Below are positions 36,068-45,544 of a stretch of DNA of 64,000 nt, one piece after another. A program made the position numbers and the translations under genes. Under the pieces are notes generated by a model, which had not been told where the DNA came from, did not search any database, and worked only from the letters and a program-made list of their open reading frames with translations. Where the stretch lies: contig JABZFP010000007.1 of the NCBI GenBank assembly GCA_014237395.1, positions 164,367 to 228,366 on the forward strand, in the 5' to 3' direction. The stretch's first letter is position 1; the number at the start of each line of letters is the position of its first letter. The DNA comes from Desulfobacteraceae bacterium (GTDB taxonomy: Bacteria; Desulfobacterota; Desulfobacteria; Desulfobacterales; UBA5852).

Positions 36068-37192
36068 TTGAAAAGAAGATGGATAATAACAACACTCTTC
36101 CTATTTTTGGGGTATATGATCCTAAACTTGACCAGTGTGACAGCGATCGCTGCCGAATTTCCTGACTACCCGGTTCCCGAAGAATGTTTGCAGCAAGCGC
36201 AAAAGGAAGGCAAACTGCACATTTATGACTGGGCTGATTGGTGGCCGGAAGAGATCTATGCCAATTTTGAAAAAAAATTCGGCATTACCATCGTCCGGGA
36301 TAATTTTGCGAGCGACGATGAATATGTGGCCAAATTCAAGCTTAACCCCAACGCCCCTTACGACGTGACCCTTCCTTCGGCCCGGGGGATGATCCAGCTT
36401 AAAGCCCTGGGTGTTCTTTCCAAGCTCAACAAGGCCTGGATCCCAAATGCTGTCCAGTACCTGCCGGAAGAAAATCAAAAACTGATCTGGTTCGACCCGC
36501 ACAACGCCTACGGCATCCCCACCGATAGTTTTTTTTACGGGTACGCCTACAACGTGAAATATGTGGATAGCACTGATCCACGAATCGGTTCCTGGGGTTT
36601 TCTCTACGAAGAAAATCCATATGCGGGCCGCATCACCATGCTGGATGAGATGTTTGTGGTCGTTGGAAACGCCTTGAAGTATCTGGGCTACTCCTACAAT
36701 TCCGATAACGAGAAAGAGCTGATGGAAGTTCGCGATCTGCTCATGAAACAAAAATCCCGGGTGATGGCGTATGACTCCTGGCCCAAACGGCTTGTGCTGG
36801 AGCAGGAAGCCTGGCTGTCCAATTGCTGGGTTGGGGATTCGTATTTCTACCATCAGGAGCTGGATTCCATCCGAGGCTGCCTGCCCAAAGAAGGAACCGA
36901 ATTTGGCGTCGACCCCCTGGTGATTCCCAAAGGGGCGCCGCATCCTGCTGCAGCACACCTTTTTATCAATTATGTCATGAGCCCGGAAGTGAACACGCAG
37001 CTTATTCTGGGAATCGGGTATACCCCTAATCACAAGGCCACCCGTGAAATGGTGCCGCAGTCCTTCAAAGATTGGCCGGGAACCATCATTGATGAAGCGT
37101 ATCTTCAAAAATGCGAAGTCATCAACGAAAAAGCCCTGACCGGCAGAGGATTGGAAATGCGATCGAAGATATGGGAAGAGTTGAAGCGATAA
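36068..37192 (+). CDS. potD: Polyamine-type ABC substrate-binding protein (PotD-like)
   Basis: A 374-residue periplasmic binding protein. The signal peptide (MKRRWIITTLFLFLG...) ends near AIAA-E. The mature part has the PotD/PotF layout: KLHIYDWADWWPEEIYANFEKKFGI, then PYDVTLPSA, FYGYAYN and a C-terminal VIPKGAPHPAAAHLFINYVMSPE. The start is a TTG five bases after a strong AAGGAGG; longer forms from 35864 would carry an unlikely leader. It is the first of four transporter genes, 76 bases before potB. Related systems bring in spermidine or putrescine; an amino-acid-like substrate is also possible given the neighbouring aminotransferase. Confidence 0.88.
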   Translation: MKRRWIITTLFLFLGYMILNLTSVTAIAAEFPDYPVPEECLQQAQKEGKLHIYDWADWWPEEIYANFEKKFGITIVRDNFASDDEYVAKFKLNPNAPYDVTLPSARGMIQLKALGVLSKLNKAWIPNAVQYLPEENQKLIWFDPHNAYGIPTDSFFYGYAYNVKYVDSTDPRIGSWGFLYEENPYAGRITMLDEMFVVVGNALKYLGYSYNSDNEKELMEVRDLLMKQKSRVMAYDSWPKRLVLEQEAWLSNCWVGDSYFYHQELDSIRGCLPKEGTEFGVDPLVIPKGAPHPAAAHLFINYVMSPEVNTQLILGIGYTPNHKATREMVPQSFKDWPGTIIDEAYLQKCEVINEKALTGRGLEMRSKIWEELKR

Positions 37193-37268
37193 CCGCAAAC
37201 TCTCTCCATCACGCAATTACAGCACCGGCCGGGAGGCAATTCCTTCCGGCCAATCAAGGAAGGTTTTG

Positions 37269-38207
37269 ATGGCGACAACCGCCGAAAGCAGGTTAGCGGA
37301 ATCATCCCGAGTGCAAACCGCCTCTCCCGAAACCTCCGGCGAGAGGGAAATGAAGCGCAGGCACCGTTTTCAAGTGGCAACCTATCTGGGCCCGATCATG
37401 TTCGTGCAGGTGCTTTTCGTGCTGGCACCACTCTCCTTTATTTTGATGTTCAGCGTCCTGAAGACAGGCCCCTACGGAAATATCGTTTTCGAACTGACAC
37501 TGGAGAATTACCGGAACCTCTTGGACACGGGCTATGCAACGGTCTTCTTCAAATCCATCTACTATGCCTTACAGACCAATTTTGTCTGCATTCTGCTGAG
37601 CTACCCTCTGGCCTATTACATTGCTCGCTATGGCGGGCGCTGGAAGGCCAGCTTGCTCCTTTTGATCGTTATTCCTTCCTGGACGGCCTATATCATCCGG
37701 TTATATGCGCTGAAGACTATTCTGGGGAGCAACGGGCTGATCAATAACTTTCTGATCGATTTGGGGGTGATTCAACTGCCTATTCAGTTCCTTTACACCT
37801 CCTATGCCGTTTCCGCGGGACTGGTGTATACGTGGCTTCCGTTTATGGTGCTTCCCCTTTATGCTGCTTTGGAAGGGTTAGACTCTTCCCTTTGGGAAGC
37901 CGCGAAAGATCTGGGCGCCACTCCCGTCCGCCGCTTTTTCAGGGTCACCCTTCCGTTGACTCGCGGCGGGCTGTTGGCCGGAACGCTGCTGGTCTTTATC
38001 CCGTCTTTGGGGGACTGGCTGGTTCCACATCTCCTTGGGGGCTCTAAATTCATGATGGCCGGAACCCTGGTGGCCCATAAATTTACCGCGGCGGGCGATA
38101 TTCCTGGCGGTTCTTGCCTGGCGGCAGCTCTGGCCTTTGTCCTGCTTTTGCTCATTTATTTCGTCATCAGGTTCGGTGGTCGCGAATCCCTGGAGCAAGC
38201 CTTATGA
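37269..38207 (+). CDS. potB: Polyamine-type ABC permease (PotB-like)
   Basis: A 312-residue inner-membrane permease with six helices, preceded by a polar N-terminal stretch of about 35 residues. The EAA loop reads LWEAAKDLGATPVRRFFRVTLPL, which contacts the ATPase. The ATG at 37269 follows AAGGAAGG; a TTG directly before it is less likely. Its stop overlaps the potC start by four bases. It forms the heterodimeric channel with PotC. Confidence 0.9.
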   Translation: MATTAESRLAESSRVQTASPETSGEREMKRRHRFQVATYLGPIMFVQVLFVLAPLSFILMFSVLKTGPYGNIVFELTLENYRNLLDTGYATVFFKSIYYALQTNFVCILLSYPLAYYIARYGGRWKASLLLLIVIPSWTAYIIRLYALKTILGSNGLINNFLIDLGVIQLPIQFLYTSYAVSAGLVYTWLPFMVLPLYAALEGLDSSLWEAAKDLGATPVRRFFRVTLPLTRGGLLAGTLLVFIPSLGDWLVPHLLGGSKFMMAGTLVAHKFTAAGDIPGGSCLAAALAFVLLLLIYFVIRFGGRESLEQAL

Positions 38208-38992
38208 AGTTGCGAATCTTGTTTTTGAGACTGATATCCCTGGTAACCTATATTTTTCTGTGGGCCCCGGTGATCGTGATTATTGTCTTTTCCTTCAGCG
38301 CCAATAAATACGGCATAAAATGGGACGGCTTCACCTGGAAATGGTACGCTGCCCTCCTTGAAAACGACATGGTTCGGGAGACCTGCCTGCGGAGCCTGGT
38401 CATTGCCCTAATCACTGTCGTCGTGTCCACCTTTCTGGGAACAATTACCGCCTATGGCCTCTACAAGTTAAAATTTAAAGGCAAACAGCTTCTGCGTACC
38501 TCAATTCTGCTCCCCATTGTCATGCCGGAGGTGGTCACGGGTGCCGCGTTGCTGCTTTTTTTTATTAAACTGTCCCCCCTGCAGCTCGGCTACACGACCA
38601 TTATCATTGCGCATATCGTTTTCAGCACGCCCCTGGCGGTTTTCGTGATCCTTGGCCGGATGCAACGCATAGACTGGTCTTGGGAAGAGGCTTCCATGGA
38701 TTTAGGCGCTACACGGCTTTCGACCTTCCGCCGGGTGATCGGACCCTTGCTCATGCCGGGCATCGCCGGCGCGGCCGCCCTTATCTTTCCCTGGTCCTTC
38801 GATGACTTCGTGATTACCTACTTCGTTTCCGGTATCGGCAACACCACGCTTCCCATTTACGTTTTTTCTCAGCTCCGCCATGGATCGACACCCGTTATCA
38901 ATGTGATCGGAACCCTCTTTACGGTGATCACGTTGATAGGGTTGCTGGCAACCAAGATGGCGGAAAAAAGGAGTCGAACCGCCAGACTTTGA
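38204..38992 (+). CDS. potC: Polyamine-type ABC permease (PotC-like)
   Basis: A 262-residue permease with six helices. The EAA loop is SWEEASMDLGATRLSTFRRVIGPLLMP, and WSFDDFVITYFVSG is a PotC-family segment. The ATG at 38204 lies in the ATGA overlap with potB; earlier starts in the frame fall inside potB. It is cotranscribed and translationally coupled. Confidence 0.92.
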   Translation: MKLRILFLRLISLVTYIFLWAPVIVIIVFSFSANKYGIKWDGFTWKWYAALLENDMVRETCLRSLVIALITVVVSTFLGTITAYGLYKLKFKGKQLLRTSILLPIVMPEVVTGAALLLFFIKLSPLQLGYTTIIIAHIVFSTPLAVFVILGRMQRIDWSWEEASMDLGATRLSTFRRVIGPLLMPGIAGAAALIFPWSFDDFVITYFVSGIGNTTLPIYVFSQLRHGSTPVINVIGTLFTVITLIGLLATKMAEKRSRTARL

Positions 38993-39047
38993 TCCACAAT
39001 CAATCCGGAGCAACCAGTTTACCATTCCAATGCCAAGGACAGCCACT

Positions 39048-40166
39048 ATGACGCGTTCCAACAACCAAGCCCCATATGCGGTCGAACTCATAAACATCAC
39101 CAAACGATTCGGAAAAATTACCGCCGTCAACGACATCAGCTTCGCCATACCACAAGGGGAAATCTTTGCGCTGCTGGGACCAAGCGGATGCGGGAAAACG
39201 ACCCTTTTGCGTATGATCGCCGGATTTGAAAAACAGAATTCAGGGGACATCCGGATTCAGGGTGAGGTCGTCAACAACATCCCGCCCAACAAACGGGAGT
39301 GCAACCTGGTTTTTCAGCAGATGGCCTTGTTCCCTCACATGAGCGTTGCAGCAAACGTGGCGTTCGGTTTGGTCGAAAGAAAGCGCCCCCGTCCTGAGAT
39401 CAAACAGAAAGTTCAGGAGATGCTCGATGTTGTCAACTTAGTAGGAATGGAAGAACGGTTCCCCCATCAGCTCAGTGGCGGGCAGAAACAGAGGGTAGCC
39501 CTTGCCCGTTCCCTGGCGTTGAATCCGAAGGTCCTGCTATTAGACGAGCCCCTTGCCGCTTTGGACCGCAAACTGCGCAAAGAAATGCAGGGAGAGCTTC
39601 GGCGTATTCAACGGGAGGTCGGGATCACCTTTTTGTATGTTACCCACGATCAGAAAGTGGCGCTGAGCCTCTCTGACCGGATGGGCGTCATGCGCGACGG
39701 GAAAATCATGCAGATCGGCACTCCTCTGGAAATTTATGAAACGCCCCAAACCCGATTCGTGGCCGGGTTTATAGGCTCCTGCAATATCTTCAGCGGGCGA
39801 GTGCTGTCGAAAAACGGAAATGGGATGCGTTTCGAGGATCAATATGGACACAGCCTATGCGTGCCCGATTGCAAGCTGACGGACAAGGACCTGGTCCGGG
39901 GTATCTCTGTCCATCCTGAAATGATCGAAATTCTTCCCCCGCATTTGGCAGGGTCTGCGGAAAAGTCGGATAATCTTCTGCGGGGTAAGATCACAGATGT
40001 CTTTTACCAGGGAGATTTCACGGAATTAACGATCAAGATACCGGAAACCGATTGTCGCGTGACGGTTCATCTGAGTCGCAGCAAGGATTGCCGCGTTCCA
40101 CTGAAGCAAGGGGGGGAAGTGGTTTTGCGCTGGGACGCCTGCCACAGCAATATTCTAAGGGATTAA
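39048..40166 (+). CDS. potA: Polyamine-type ABC ATPase (PotA-like)
   Basis: A 372-residue ATPase with Walker A GPSGCGKTT, signature LSGGQKQRVALARSL, Walker B VLLLDEPLAALD and an H-loop in YVTHDQ. The last 130 residues form a TOBE-type regulatory domain with VPLKQGGEVVLRWD near the end. I start at the ATG at 39048 because AAGGAC lies eight bases upstream; the ATG at 39030 has no ribosome site. Unlike in E. coli, potA is last of the transporter genes (order D-B-C-A). Confidence 0.9.
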   Translation: MTRSNNQAPYAVELINITKRFGKITAVNDISFAIPQGEIFALLGPSGCGKTTLLRMIAGFEKQNSGDIRIQGEVVNNIPPNKRECNLVFQQMALFPHMSVAANVAFGLVERKRPRPEIKQKVQEMLDVVNLVGMEERFPHQLSGGQKQRVALARSLALNPKVLLLDEPLAALDRKLRKEMQGELRRIQREVGITFLYVTHDQKVALSLSDRMGVMRDGKIMQIGTPLEIYETPQTRFVAGFIGSCNIFSGRVLSKNGNGMRFEDQYGHSLCVPDCKLTDKDLVRGISVHPEMIEILPPHLAGSAEKSDNLLRGKITDVFYQGDFTELTIKIPETDCRVTVHLSRSKDCRVPLKQGGEVVLRWDACHSNILRD

Positions 40167-40317
40167 ACCAGCGAGTCCATCGGTCGAAGGACAACCGCTC
40201 ATGTTGCAAGAGACCGTCTTAATAGAACAGGAAAGCACCCGCGCACGGTCCGGAATCATCCGGCCAAGCAGTCTCTCGGCGGGAAAACATTCATTATCAT
40301 CGAGGAGAAATAGCGTC

Positions 40318-41631
40318 ATGAAGACCGGACCGAAAACGAGAAAAATGTGGGAACGAGCAAGGCAAACAATGCCGTTAGGCGTCAATTCAAACTTCCGCTA
40401 CTGGGGCGATGATATGACGTTTGTCATTAAACGGGGCGAGGGCGCTTATGTCTGGGATATGGACGCGAATCGATACATCGATTACCGCCTGGCGTGGGGC
40501 CCCGTAATTTTAGGACACGCTTACCCTAGTGTGGTGGAGCGGGTTTCCGATGTGTTGAAAGACGGCAATGTGTTTGCCATGTCCAACGAAATCGAGATCC
40601 GGGTGGCAGAAAAAATATGTGCCATGACGGGGATGGATATGGTGCGGCTGACCAATACGGGCACCGAAGCCACTATGCATGCCATTCGATTTGCCCGTGC
40701 GTACACCGGCAGGGATAAAATCCTCAAGTTCGAGGGCCACTACCACGGATTTCAGGACTACACCCTATTCAATTGTCAGCCACCGATACCCGGTATAGGA
40801 TACCGGCGATCGCCTGTCATCGTGCCCCATGGTTCGGGGACGCCCCGAATTATCAGCCAGCTTGTGGAGTGCGTGCCCTTCAACGATTTCGAGCTTTTGG
40901 AAAAAGTGGTGAAAGATAACTGGCAGCATCTGGCCTGCATCATTCTCGAGCCTATCATGGGCAACAGTCCCGGCCTGTTCCCCAAACCAGGCTATCTCGA
41001 ACTGATCCGCAAGCTCTGCGATGAGCACGGCATCGTTATGATCATGGACGAGGTCAAAACCGGATTTCGCGTGGCCAATGGAGGGGCTCAAGAGCTGTTT
41101 GGCGTAAAGGGGGATCTCGCGACCTATGCCAAAGCTCTCGGCAACGGGTTTCCCATCGCCGCCATCGCTGGCTGCCGAAAGATCATGGGAGAGATCGACT
41201 ATCAGAAAATTCCTCACGGCGGCACCTATTCGGGCAATCTCGTATCCGTGGCCGCGGCCGAGGCCGTTCTCGATGAACTCGAGGCTGGAATCCTCAAGAA
41301 GGTTCACGCCCATGGGAAAAAACTTATGGCGGGTATCCGTGAAATAATAAGCCGTAAAGGGATTCCGGCTCTTGTTCAAGGGTCTCCAGGTATGTTCGGT
41401 ATTGTCTTTACTGAACTCCCCAAAGTTTTCGAATACCGGGAATGGTCTTCGAGCAACCATGGGCTATACAGCGAAGTCCTTCTCCGGATGATGGAGAAAG
41501 GTGTTATGCCGGACATGGATTCGAGAGAACCGTGGTTCATCTCGGCTTCCCACTCGGATGCCGATGCGGGGGTCGCCTTACAGGCCTTCGAAGACGCGCT
41601 CACCGAAGTCATGGACAAGCCAAAAAGATGA
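40318..41631 (+). CDS. Glutamate-1-semialdehyde-aminotransferase-like class III enzyme
   Basis: A 437-residue PLP enzyme close to HemL. TNTGTEATMHAIRFARAYTGR, KFEGHYHGFQD, IMDEVKTGFR and the PLP Lys in YAKALGNGFP are clear. HemL converts glutamate-1-semialdehyde to 5-aminolevulinate; homologues outside heme loci act on other amino aldehydes or amino acids. The ATG follows GAGGAG. It lies 150 bases after potA on the same strand and ends before a GC-rich stem-loop, so it probably processes an imported amine and is not the housekeeping heme gene (inference). Confidence 0.85.
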   Translation: MKTGPKTRKMWERARQTMPLGVNSNFRYWGDDMTFVIKRGEGAYVWDMDANRYIDYRLAWGPVILGHAYPSVVERVSDVLKDGNVFAMSNEIEIRVAEKICAMTGMDMVRLTNTGTEATMHAIRFARAYTGRDKILKFEGHYHGFQDYTLFNCQPPIPGIGYRRSPVIVPHGSGTPRIISQLVECVPFNDFELLEKVVKDNWQHLACIILEPIMGNSPGLFPKPGYLELIRKLCDEHGIVMIMDEVKTGFRVANGGAQELFGVKGDLATYAKALGNGFPIAAIAGCRKIMGEIDYQKIPHGGTYSGNLVSVAAAEAVLDELEAGILKKVHAHGKKLMAGIREIISRKGIPALVQGSPGMFGIVFTELPKVFEYREWSSSNHGLYSEVLLRMMEKGVMPDMDSREPWFISASHSDADAGVALQAFEDALTEVMDKPKR

Positions 41632-41676
41632 ACAGCCGTTTGCTGAACTGACTGCGGCACGCGAGGTTGTCGAAAC

Positions 41677-41705
41677 GAGGGCGGGCCAGATCCAGGCCCG
41701 CCCTC
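41677..41705 (+). terminator. Terminator of the pot-aminotransferase operon
   Basis: A perfect 11-bp inverted repeat (GAGGGCGGGCC and its complement) with a 7-base loop lies 46 bases past the aminotransferase stop. The following T-run is short. Confidence 0.75.
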
Positions 41706-42176
41706 TTGAGATTCTAAAGAGGTCCGCCCCTGATTCTTGTGGCTTGAAGGCGATGGGCAACAGGGTTGGGACAGCTTAACCCACGTCGTAAAGGCGACAA
41801 GCATTTCAAATATTATTTCTATAATACACAGGTTTTTTTGGGCCTTCAAACGTGTGGTAACTCCAATTAGTCTGCAACGTGGCCATTCTTGCAATACATG
41901 CTAACCCCTATCTTCTTTCCCCCCGGATCTGTGGATACTTCTTCATTTCTTGCCCATACCCCGCAGAAAAAAGATGGCCGACAGGATCATCAGCAGGATG
42001 CCGAAGGGCGGTTTTTTATCGGCCAGTCGTTCCAGAAATCTAACCAATAGTTCAATTCTCTTGTTTTCGGAAAAATTTACAAAATCCTTCGTATCGTAGC
42101 ACCAATTGATTTTATCGCTCTCCATTGCTACGATAATGCGCATTCCATAAAAAAATAGGAAGTATGGAAGGATTGC
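41706..42176. other. AT-rich interval with one possible small gene
   Basis: About 470 bases, lower in GC than its surroundings. The only coding candidate is the small minus-strand membrane protein at 41943-42143. No promoter or RNA gene is evident. Confidence 0.4.
41943..42143 (-). CDS. Small single-helix membrane protein (uncertain)
   Basis: A 66-residue frame with a charged N-terminal half (NKRIELLVRFLERLADKK), one hydrophobic segment (FGILLMILSAIFFLRG) and a Lys-rich end, a believable small membrane-protein layout. It is divergent from the unknown gene at 42177. The ribosome site is poor, and an ATG six codons inside may be used. No family is recognised. Confidence 0.35.
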   Translation of the reverse strand: MRIIVAMESDKINWCYDTKDFVNFSENKRIELLVRFLERLADKKPPFGILLMILSAIFFLRGMGKK

Positions 42177-43196
42177 ATGAGAGCTAAAAAGGAAATAATT
42201 GGTAGTATTTTGTTCAAAGAACTGATTGCCATACGTACGGATACACTATGGCGGATGTTGTCCTGCGACAAACAAGGCCAGCTGCCCGGTATTAATGAGG
42301 AAGGGGCCACAGGCAAATTGGACAACAAGGGCGCCATTTTTATTCCTGGCGGGTTGATTTATCAAGATGTCGACGACAAGGAGGTCGCTTATTCACCCAT
42401 AAAGTCGATGGATGAAACCGTTTTTCGGGAAAAGATTCGCGAAAGCTTACATTTCGACAATGCCACACTCCTTTTTCCGGATGGATTGGCCAACAGCGTT
42501 AACCTGGACAGTGGCTTTTTCACGAGAGCTGCACGACGCATCAACAATTTTAAAACTGCTGCATTTAAACGCAACAAGAAGATAGGCCCTAAATTATCTG
42601 TCGATATAGATGCCAACGACATTATCCGAAGTCACAGCCCATCTTACATCGGCCCGCCATACGGTTCCAGGACACGCATCAGCACTTGTGTATCCATCGG
42701 GTTGATCGACCCACACATGTACCTGGCGTATTGTAAAACTGAATATCGATGGTCCAAGGGCCATCTCAAAAAATTCGCTGAGAATATGGATAAGGCAACA
42801 GAGGAGGCCGAATTGTCGGATGGAACCTCCCTTTATCCCCCGTATGTGGTCGTCTGCCATGATACGCGCTATAAAGAAAACAGCTTGACAGGATTAATTC
42901 GAATATTGGGCATTGGCCGGTTCGGCGAATTCAGCACCTTCACGTTCGAGCGCCTGAACAACCAGCTTATGGGCGAATTGAAACGCAAGAACCTCGATTA
43001 TGGCCAGGAACACGTCTTCGCAAAATACGCCGGTATCAGCGCACTGGGCATACTGAGGACCTACGCCCCTACGAACCCTGGCAAACGCTCGTTGAAATAT
43101 CGATTAGATATAGTCTCGCCTGAAAAGGATCTGGATTTAGACCTGAATATGATCGCAGAACGTGCCAAAGAGCGGTATCGGATCGAAGACGATTAG
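42177..43196 (+). CDS. Hypothetical protein, no family recognised
   Basis: A 339-residue soluble protein with no signal peptide or membrane helix. GGAAGGA lies seven bases before the ATG. Segments that stand out are NATLLFPDGLANS near residue 98, a basic stretch RRINNFKTAAFKRNKK near 122, SYIGPPYGSRTRISTCVS near 158 and an acidic, helical C-terminus. The DGLA plus SRTR pattern faintly recalls diadenylate-cyclase-like folds, but the spacing is wrong and I do not claim it. Composition is more AT-rich than the nif genes next door. It could be part of an acquired patch with the small membrane protein. Confidence 0.6.
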   Translation: MRAKKEIIGSILFKELIAIRTDTLWRMLSCDKQGQLPGINEEGATGKLDNKGAIFIPGGLIYQDVDDKEVAYSPIKSMDETVFREKIRESLHFDNATLLFPDGLANSVNLDSGFFTRAARRINNFKTAAFKRNKKIGPKLSVDIDANDIIRSHSPSYIGPPYGSRTRISTCVSIGLIDPHMYLAYCKTEYRWSKGHLKKFAENMDKATEEAELSDGTSLYPPYVVVCHDTRYKENSLTGLIRILGIGRFGEFSTFTFERLNNQLMGELKRKNLDYGQEHVFAKYAGISALGILRTYAPTNPGKRSLKYRLDIVSPEKDLDLDLNMIAERAKERYRIEDD

Positions 43197-43431
43197 ATTG
43201 AAAACCGCGGATGATTCGTCCACAAGTTGGATCGTCCCGGATCATCGGGGAGAGGTCCGAAAAAAAGCAGCTGAAGATCACCCGGGATCTGAAATCGAGG
43301 TTGAATCTTTTGCCCTCCAATCCTGAAGCCTGGAAGGCAAAACCATGTTGTCGTCACTAAAAATAACGGTGCTACAATCAACAAGGATGTTTTTTCCGTT
43401 ACTGGTGGGAGTTCGTTGTCCTGAAGGAGCC

Positions 43432-44598
43432 CTAACAAGCAACGGTGCGCCGGTACAACTTTATTAGGTCGCGCGAAGACAGAGAGGACTGTTTGCGAAG
43501 GGCTTCCTCGCGAACCGCCCTAAGCAGCTCTCCGGTTTTCCCCCTTGGGAGGACAATACCGGCTTCCGCCATGAGATGTTCCAACACCTTCGTGCCGCTG
43601 TGCCGGCCGGCCACCAGTTGGGCCTTTTCCCTCCCCAGCATCTCGGGCGAAAATGGCTGGTAGGTGGCGGGGTCTCTTAGAATGCCTGCACAGTGGATTC
43701 CGGATTCGTGGCGGAAGACCGCTTCACCCGTGATAGGCTGGTCGACGGGAATAGGCCGGCTCGTCGCTTGTGAAACCAATTGGCTGATCCGCAATAATTT
43801 TTGTAAATCGACAGAACCATATCGATTTTCAAGCGTCGCCACGGCGACCGCCACCTGTTCGAGAGGGGCGTTGCCGGCGCGCTCGCCAATTCCGTTCACC
43901 GTCACGCTGACGGCCTGGATACCGGCTTCGATGGCGGCAATCGCATTGGCGGTGGCCATCCCCAGGTCGTTGTGGCCGTGAAATTCAAGTGCCGTCCGGC
44001 CTGCCGGGGGTATCAGGTTGCGAACCATGTCGGCTACCTGAAGGGGGCGGGCCAACCCTACCGTGTCGGCGATGCGCACCCGGTGAGCGCCACCGCGGGC
44101 GGCGGATGCGATAAAATCGAGCAGAAAATCGGGTTGCGCCCGGAAGGCGTCTTGGGCTCCTATGGATACGAATTGAAACCGGGACAGTGCTGACGGTACT
44201 ATAGCTGCAAGCGCCGCCAATACCCAATCTTCGGATTTACCCATGGCCGTCATCAGGATGGAGGACACCGGGAAGCTGATATGCACCCCGGTCGTGCCGC
44301 AGCGGGCGGCCAGCTCAAGGTCGGTTGCGAGTGCCCGGCACCAGCTGGTGAGGCGGCAGTCCAGGCCCAAATCCACAAGGGCGCGGATATCGTCACGCGC
44401 AGCAGACCCCATGGCCGGGGTGCCCACTTCCAACTCATCCACACCAGCCTCCGCCAGGCGACTGGCAATTGTCAGCTTCGTGCTCTGACCAAATGATATG
44501 CTGGGGGCCTGCTCGCCGTCACGCAATGTCGTGTCGATTATCCACACATGCTGGCCGCCTGAAGGGCTATCGGTGTTTTTAATGCCGCTGTTCTTCAT
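43432..44598 (-). CDS. nifV: Homocitrate synthase NifV
   Basis: A 388-residue enzyme of the isopropylmalate/homocitrate synthase family. DTTLRDGEQAPSISF near the start and the metal-site EFHGHNDLGMATAN near residue 200 with GIGERAGNAPLEQV place it in the NifV group. It condenses acetyl-CoA and 2-oxoglutarate to homocitrate, the organic part of FeMo-cofactor. It is the last gene of the nif cluster on minus; its ATG directly follows the stop of the GNAT gene. The LeuA regulatory domain is missing, as is normal for NifV. Confidence 0.93.
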   Translation of the reverse strand: MKNSGIKNTDSPSGGQHVWIIDTTLRDGEQAPSISFGQSTKLTIASRLAEAGVDELEVGTPAMGSAARDDIRALVDLGLDCRLTSWCRALATDLELAARCGTTGVHISFPVSSILMTAMGKSEDWVLAALAAIVPSALSRFQFVSIGAQDAFRAQPDFLLDFIASAARGGAHRVRIADTVGLARPLQVADMVRNLIPPAGRTALEFHGHNDLGMATANAIAAIEAGIQAVSVTVNGIGERAGNAPLEQVAVAVATLENRYGSVDLQKLLRISQLVSQATSRPIPVDQPITGEAVFRHESGIHCAGILRDPATYQPFSPEMLGREKAQLVAGRHSGTKVLEHLMAEAGIVLPRGKTGELLRAVREEALRKQSSLSSRDLIKLYRRTVAC

Positions 44599-45069
44599 TT
44601 ACAGGTCCCATTTCCTTCTCAGGCAAATCAGCTGGGTGGGCTGCCAGCCGATGCGATCATAGAAATCCAGCGCACTGACATTCGCGCGATCAGCCAGCAG
44701 GTGAAGTCGGGTCACACCGCGGTCGCGCGCCCACTTTTCAATCGCCGACATCAGCATACGGCCGATGCCCATCTTGCGATAAGGAGCTGCCACCATCATA
44801 TCTTCAATCATCGCCACCAGGCCGCCCTCAGCCGTGGAGATCAGGGTTTGGGCCGTGCCCATGCCCACCACGTTTTCATCGACGACCGCCACTTTAACGC
44901 AGGTGTGTTTTCGGCAACCGTCCAACATCAGCGTAAGGCCCCGATGCTGGCTTTCTTTATCGACGGTGAAATCCGCCTCGATACTAAACAACGCGTCGAG
45001 CAGCGCCACCATGGCATCTCTGTCACCGTGCTGCGCACCGCGAATCACAATGTTCATCGGAATACCCAT
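44599..45069 (-). CDS. GNAT acetyltransferase in the nif cluster
   Basis: A 156-residue GNAT enzyme with the acetyl-CoA loop YRKMGIGRMLMSAIEKW near residue 105 and the RANVSALDFYDRIGW end. The preferred start is the ATG at 45069; one 10 codons earlier is possible. It lies between the NifX-like gene and nifV in an unbroken minus-strand run, with its stop touching nifV. Its substrate is unknown and it is not part of the core nif pathway. Confidence 0.85.
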   Translation of the reverse strand: MGIPMNIVIRGAQHGDRDAMVALLDALFSIEADFTVDKESQHRGLTLMLDGCRKHTCVKVAVVDENVVGMGTAQTLISTAEGGLVAMIEDMMVAAPYRKMGIGRMLMSAIEKWARDRGVTRLHLLADRANVSALDFYDRIGWQPTQLICLRRKWDL

Positions 45070-45145
45070 CTCGTTTTTTCCTGCAGTAAAAAAAACCACA
45101 TTCGATGTACAAACGGATAAACGATGTGGCCATCACATGGGGCCG

Positions 45146-45463
45146 TCACCGTGATATGTCTGCGATAGCTCCGGCGTAGATTACCGGTTGAACACCGATA
45201 TCCCGGAGACGGCCGGCCGGCGTGTCTCCGATCCGGGTGACGTACACCCGGCAGCAATCTTTTAAACGCGCCGCAATGCGGGCAAATCTATCCGGATCAA
45301 AGAGGTGGTCCGGATCGCCCACGGACAAAGATTCCGTTTCCCGTTTTTCCACCAAGGTCATCCGATCATTCATGTTGTAGATTAAAAAATGGGTCGCAAA
45401 ACCAAAATGTTCATTGACGGTGACACCGTCGGTCGAGACGATGGCATATCGCTCTGTCTCCAT
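45146..45463 (-). CDS. nifX: NifX/NafY-type cofactor-binding protein
   Basis: A 105-residue protein with the dinitrogenase-cofactor-binding fold: YAIVSTDGVTVNEHFGFATHF at the start and RLRDIGVQPVIYAG at the end. The domain also occurs at the C-terminus of NifB in this window. Such proteins carry FeMo-cofactor precursors between NifB, NifEN and the apo-enzyme. GGAGG precedes the ATG. It is small for NifX (about 130-150), so calling it a NifX-like carrier is safest. Confidence 0.8.
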   Translation of the reverse strand: METERYAIVSTDGVTVNEHFGFATHFLIYNMNDRMTLVEKRETESLSVGDPDHLFDPDRFARIAARLKDCCRVYVTRIGDTPAGRLRDIGVQPVIYAGAIADISR

Positions 45464-45544
45464 TTTTTACCTCCTCGATAGGCCCTTGTTCAATTACTGT
45501 CGGAAACCGACAGGCGGGCTCGGTTTTTCCAGCCCTATGCGGGT

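Noticed and set aside
42177..43196. Diadenylate-cyclase-like identity for the unknown protein
   Set aside because: A DGLA and an SRTR motif are present, but spacing and surrounding residues do not fit the family.
43308..43342. Stem TTTTGCC.../...GGCAAAA as a terminator
   Set aside because: The T and A runs are on the wrong sides of the stem for an intrinsic terminator on either strand.
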